A stretch of DNA of 64,000 nt, from contig VWZX01006105.1 in assembly GCA_013399015.1 (NCBI GenBank), positions 930,001 to 994,000 of the forward strand. The letters run 5' to 3'. A program made the position numbers and the translations under genes. Below, piece after piece: positions 59,138 through 64,000 of this stretch (the stretch's first letter is position 1; the number at the start of each line of letters is the position of its first letter). This DNA comes from Galbula dea. Lineage: Eukaryota > Chordata > Aves > Piciformes > Galbulidae. The notes beneath the pieces are model-generated. The model had not been told where the DNA came from. It saw only the letters and a program-made list of their open reading frames with translations, and made no database searches.

Positions 59138-62100
59138 GTATGCAACTAAGGTTATATTTCCTGTCCTCTTAACAGATTCAGGAGCTGGGGGAGGGGAAGG
59201 GTGTGTGGCCTACCTGGTGATTAGCATGTAACAAGTTTGTTTACGCTCTTATATTAGGCAAAACCTTCTGGCTGTTTCTTAAGAGGGTTTGCATTTGCAA
59301 CTGCGGAGAGCTTTGCAACTGCTTTAAAGTTCTTGGCAGAACTGCCTACCTGCCAGACAAGTACTGACAAAAGGAAGCCCTGAGCGTTTCCAGAGCAGAT
59401 GAAGTGGCACAGGAGGTGTGATGGAGCATAGCTGGGCTTGGCAGTGAGCACAGGCTCCTGGAAGATCCCTGTGGGAGGCGAGGGGCAGCTTCTGAGGGAG
59501 ATAAAGCTGTGGCAATGGGCTTGCCTGTAGCAGAAGAGGGAGTAGCTGCTGCTGTTGAGCTCCCAAAGCATGCATTGCTGAAACCACACATCCCAACACC
59601 TAGTGACCTACTTCAAGCTAGAGCAGCCTCCTGGTGAACTCTGGTTTGATCTTTTTTCAGAACTGTGGGCACTATGGTAGGTGTATAAGTACAGGCAGCT
59701 TCCCTAGCTAGTAGCTAACTGCAGTTCTTTGAAGCCATTCCAGCTTTTGAAAAAGGCCTGTGTATTTTCTGGATGCAAGGACAGCAGGTTGGAGTGGAGT
59801 CACCTCTGTTCCAAAAGCATTTCCCACTGAAAGTGCAGAAGTTTTCTTTGGAGAATTTTATTACTGTTTGGGCTTTTGTTAAAAGTTGGGAATGTTTTCC
59901 TGCAGGTTTTGGAGACTGGCTGTTCCCTTGCTAGTATGTCATTGGCTAGTTGCTAGCATCATGGGGAAAACTACCAATGGCTGCAGTGTGCCATGTCTAG
60001 GGAAGGCCTAGCTTGGGGGTTCATAGGAGCTCTCAGCAGAGAACACAAAGGTCCATCTTTGGAGCTATATTTGCTAGTATGCTCTACAGGAGGCAGAAGG
60101 AATGGTGTCACTGTCACTGAGCTTTGCTTTGTGCTGCACAAAGGCTATGGAGAAAAGAGATGGGGAGAGGTTGTATGGGTGCTGCTGCTGGGCTTCAGCT
60201 CTGTGGGGCAAGTTTGGGATGCTTGGCAGGCAGAAGCAAAGAGCAGCATTTGCTGCTGCTGAAAGTGCTGCCTTGCAGCATGCATGACATTACTTGTGAG
60301 CCTGGCATTCTGTGACAGGCTTTTCTGGTCACCAGATTTGGCTTCAGTTGGTTTGAGAGGGGTGTCAAGGAGGGCCTTAGCTTCTAGAGGATACTATAAG
60401 GCTGACATGATTTTTGAAGTATGAAGCACTTTGATATGTAAGTAATCAAATAAAACTTAAGAAGGGCTGTAGAAAGGAGCCAGTAAGAGTTCCTGAAATG
60501 GTATCCTGCTGCCATAGGCAGTCTAACGTTCAAGGAACATGGGCAGTTGTTGACTGCAAGGTACTTCAGGGGTTTGGGATTGATCATACAGACAGTGATG
60601 ATTTCAGGTCCCCAAAGAGTTGGAGGCACTTTGTAGCTCTGCAGTTGCCTCTTTACTGACTAAGCCACCCTAGCAGGGTGCTAACCCAGGAACAAAGTTA
60701 GTACTGAGAACTATGTGGCTGCCCCAAAGAAAGCTATCCCTTCCCACCATTTGCTAAAGCCCAGCCCTATGAACTAAGTGATTATTGCCCTGGTATTCTA
60801 CAGGCCCCTGAATGAGTAGTTGCAGTCTATAGTGAAATTGCCAATAGAAGCTTGAAGAGGTCTGAGAACCCTCATGGTGATATTTCAGCTCATGGCTGAA
60901 CTTCATGAGATGAGGTGGTGTGGGGAGGTGTCAGCCAGACTGGTTTTGTAGCTACAGAGGCAAATTTGCTTCCAAGTTCAGTCTTGGAGATCCATATACT
61001 TTGAGTATGGATTTATATGAACTTGTGGAGAGGACTGTTGGTACCAAGAGTGCAAGCTTTGGCTCCTCGGATCAGAATCACATAAGACAAAAATACTCTC
61101 GACTTCAGTGCTCAAAGAATTTGCATTTTTAGAAAGTGTTCTGTGTGCTTAAGCGTCTATTTAACTTCATTTTTCTTCCCTGAGAGTATGTGTTTTGTTA
61201 ATGGTTGGGTTTCTTACCAGCAGAGCTGCAGTTCTTTCTCAACTCCTGTGATCTTATCAGGAGATGCCTGAGCCAATTTCAATAATTTTTATTGCATGGT
61301 TCATTTACCTTGTGTGCTCTCTCCCTCTCTTTTTATATATACACACACACACCCCCGACAACAGTCTTGAAGTACATGCAGAGAGCAGGGAATAGAGAGA
61401 GCTGAGTTTCTGATGCTGCAGAGAGTCCTCCACAGTGATAAATACAGTATTTTACATTTAATAGCAGAACCAGTGCTGCATAGATGGTGTGTTTAAGCAG
61501 CCAGCAAGCCTTGATTGTTAGAAGTTTATTTCCTGAGCCCTGGAGTTACCTGGACCACAGCCAAGTGTTTTTTCTTGGGTTGCTGCTTCTGCCATTTCCC
61601 TCTTGCTGTCAGCTTGCTGTGGGAATGATTTGATCCTGTGCAGCAGTGTCATGAGGCTCTGCATCTGGGGTTTCTGATTGTAATTACTCATTCAGGCACA
61701 CAGGGCTCTGGGTATGTGTCAGATTTAAGAGAGAAATAGGATATTATTACAAGAAGTTGCACCTAGCAGCAATGGGACTAGGCACTTGCACTTTCTGCTC
61801 TGTCCCTCATGGTGAGGATGTACAGGAATGAGGCTCTCACCTGCCTTGAGAGAGTGGATTGCCAATTCCCTGAAGGCACCTCAAAGCTTTCTGGTGAATT
61901 ATCACTTTTCAGGCAATGTGAGTTCTGTGCTCGCTGTGTAGCAAGGAAAATGTGCAGATTTTGCACCTGTGGAACTGAGGGATGTAAAGGATGTTTGAGA
62001 TATTCTCAGCAAGCAGTATTTCCCAGTTGTGTTGTGCTGGGACAGCTGAGGGCAGTGTCAGGGCTTTAGATGCCAGACACAACAGGCAGGTTTGGCTCTG

Positions 62101-63185
62101 CGTGGATGGAGTTGTCACACAGCTGGCCGCATTGATGTGCTGTTCATGAGCCCATGTGCGGAGAAAACAGGAGTATTTCATGCGTGACAGACCCCAATAG
62201 GACCAGAGTCTGTAGCTTTCGGAACAAACGCTGTGTGCTTCTGTTTTGACAGCTCCTTTCTGCCCTCTTCTGTTGCTTTGGGTCATCACAGGAGCTGCTA
62301 GAAGCAGCCACACTGTGGAATAGTGGTGGCTTAAATAATCTATGATGGTGTTCAAGCTGTAAAAAGACCCAGAATCCAAAGCCTCCTTGCTCTGAGACAG
62401 TGAAAGCATCTGAGAGTGAGGAGGAAAAGACAAGACTATCCCAAAGTGGTTCTCCTGAGACTTTAAGGAGAGGAAGGATACGGTAGAAAGATTGACAGGA
62501 GACACTGTAGAGTGTGGAAGTGGTGATTCTGGTGGAATTCCAGGTGTGTCTGTTAGAGGTGGGGTCTGACCCCACAACCTGACAGAATAGGGGAGGGGAA
62601 GAAATGGGTGAGGAGGCAATCGTGCTTCATGAAGAGGGAGATGGTGAACTGGGAAATTAGTTGATAAACTGGTGAGTAATTGAATTGGATGTTTAGGAAA
62701 GCCAGCACAGCTTCTCAGTCAGGAGCCATCCTGATAGGGTGGAAGCATAGCCTGATGAGTCTGACAAAGATGTGTAGCTGATACACTCATTTGCACGCAA
62801 CAGGTAGTGCTGGAGTTACCCTGAGGCTTGTGGAGACATCAAACAGTTTCCCACCCTGTCCTGGACGTCTGCCGTGTTGGGCAGACAGTTGAGGTGGGGT
62901 TATTCTCCTGCAAACAGCTTTTAGATGTCTGAACACAAGCTCGTCATCTTCTGCTTCTATGACTCCAGTAGGGATGGGGCGTCTAGAGCTGAGATGGAGC
63001 TTTGTCTGGAGGTGCCTGCTCCTCATTGGCTGAGCAGGCTTGGGCATCTTTAAAATCAGGGAATTTTCAAGGTGGAAAAGAAGAATCTTGTAGCTCTTTT
63101 TTTACCTCTGTATTTCAAGCAGAAAAAGCGTTTGTAGATTCAGGTCATGAGTTTTTGAGGCTGGGAACCGTCTCTTCCCAGATCA
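59138..63185 (+). other. GRHL1 intron 8 (left part)
   Basis: This stretch has no further GRHL1 exon and no gene that I recognise. It includes a short AC microsatellite at about 61340-61353. A long antisense open frame at 61909-62619 has no homology that I can name. Confidence 0.7.
61338..61353 (+). repeat. Short (AT)n(AC)n run
   Basis: This is a compound TA/AC dinucleotide run in GRHL1 intron 8. Confidence 0.7.
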
Positions 63186-63902
63186 CACAGAATCACAGAA
63201 TGACAGGAGTCGGGACCTTGAAAGATCATCTAGTCCAACCCCCCTGCCACAGCAGGATTCGCTTAGACCAGGTCACGCAGAAGCTCATCCAGATGGGTTT
63301 TGAATATCTCCGTAGAAGGAGACTCCACAGCCTCTCGGGGAAGTCTGTGCCAGTGCTCTGGCACCTGAACTGGGAAAAAAAATTTCTTGTATTCACATGG
63401 AATCACCTATGCTTCAGCTTACAACCATTGCCTCTTGTCCTGTCACTGGGCTTCACTGAGAAGAGCCTGACCCCATCCCCCTGGCACCCACCCCACCCTT
63501 CACATATTTATAAGTATAAATGAGGTCACCCCTCAGTCTCCTCTTCTCCAAGCTAGAGACCCAGCTCCCTCAGCCTTTCTTTATAAAGAAGATGTTCCAG
63601 CACCTTCATCATCTTTGTGGCTCTGTGCTGGACTCTTTCAAGCAGTTCCCTATCCTTCTTCAACTGGGGGGCCCTGAACTGGACACAATATTAAAGATGC
63701 GGCCTCACCAGGGTAGAGTAAAAGGGGAGAAGAACCTCTCTCGACCTACTAACCACACCCCTTCTAATACACCCCAGAATCCCNTCCATCCCATTGACCA
63801 CAACTGTCTGACTTCTGTCCTTCAACCAGTTCACAGTCCACCTCACTACCCGATCATCCAGATCTGTACAGCATATCTAGTTCTCTTTCTGGCTGGTGCC
63901 CA
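63186..63902 (-). mobile_element. CR1 LINE, 3' part, antisense in GRHL1 intron 8
   Basis: About 717 bp read as the reverse complement of a CR1 3' region. The terminus is at 63186 (CAGAATCACAGAATGACAGG), followed by GATCATCTAGTCCAACCCCC and, further on, the late ORF2/3' UTR blocks GACTCCACAGCCTCTCGGGG, GAGGTCACCCCTCAGTCTCC and TGGCTCTGTGCTGGACTCTT. The 5' truncation point is near 63902. It contains one unresolved base at 63783. Its 3' end closely resembles the tail of the SINE at 14985-15182. Confidence 0.92.
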
Positions 63903-64000
63903 TTAGAAGCCTTTTAATGAAAATTGCCTTTATGTGCATGGTTAAATGCACATTTCTTTTGAGTATTTCTTACTACTCTTTGTAAAATTGGCCATTGTCC

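Noticed and set aside
63002..63906. Open frames at the right end as a further gene or GRHL1 exons
   Set aside because: They are translations across the antisense CR1 element and carry none of the GRHL1 blocks expected after exon 8.
1..64000. CRISPR arrays, operons, tRNA genes or bacterial features
   Set aside because: None seen. The window is vertebrate nuclear DNA with spliced genes and LINE/SINE repeats.

Overview
The window looks like nuclear DNA from a bird. It carries split vertebrate genes with GT-AG introns, AT-rich introns, a CpG island at a promoter, and several chicken-repeat-1 (CR1) LINE copies. The gene order TAF1B then GRHL1, both on the + strand, matches the order on human 2p25. 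I cannot name the bird species or order from the sequence.

Positions 40-38480 hold 14 coding exons of TAF1B, the RRN7-like subunit of the RNA polymerase I selectivity factor SL1/TIF-IB. The start-codon exon lies left of the window. Splice phases agree across all 13 internal junctions, giving 578 visible residues and a stop at 38478-38480. A polyadenylation signal follows at 38906-38911. The long introns contain a 5S rRNA-derived SINE with a CR1 tail (14985-15182), three CR1 fragments, a CpG-richer patch (about 5100-5440) and simple repeats. A fourth CR1 piece, an ORF2 segment, lies in the last intron.

Positions 38931-45440 are intergenic (about 6.5 kb) with no gene that I recognise. A CpG island at about 45440-47260 carries the GRHL1 promoter and first coding exon. 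It also contains a second ATG exon with a canonical donor that is phase-compatible with GRHL1 exon 2. The island is mis-assembled: a 143-bp block and an adjoining 20-bp block occur twice around a 228-base N gap and single-N joins.

Positions 46115-59137 hold eight coding exons of GRHL1 (370 residues), covering the N-terminal activation region and the first part of the Grh/CP2 DNA-binding domain. The rest of the gene lies right of the window. The final intron stretch (59138-64000) contains a CR1 element in antisense orientation (63186-63902), whose 3' end closely matches the tail of the 5S-derived SINE.

The two protein genes are functionally unrelated neighbours: a general Pol I initiation factor and an epithelial transcription factor. 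The most unusual content is the 5S/CR1 composite SINE and the candidate alternative first exon of GRHL1.
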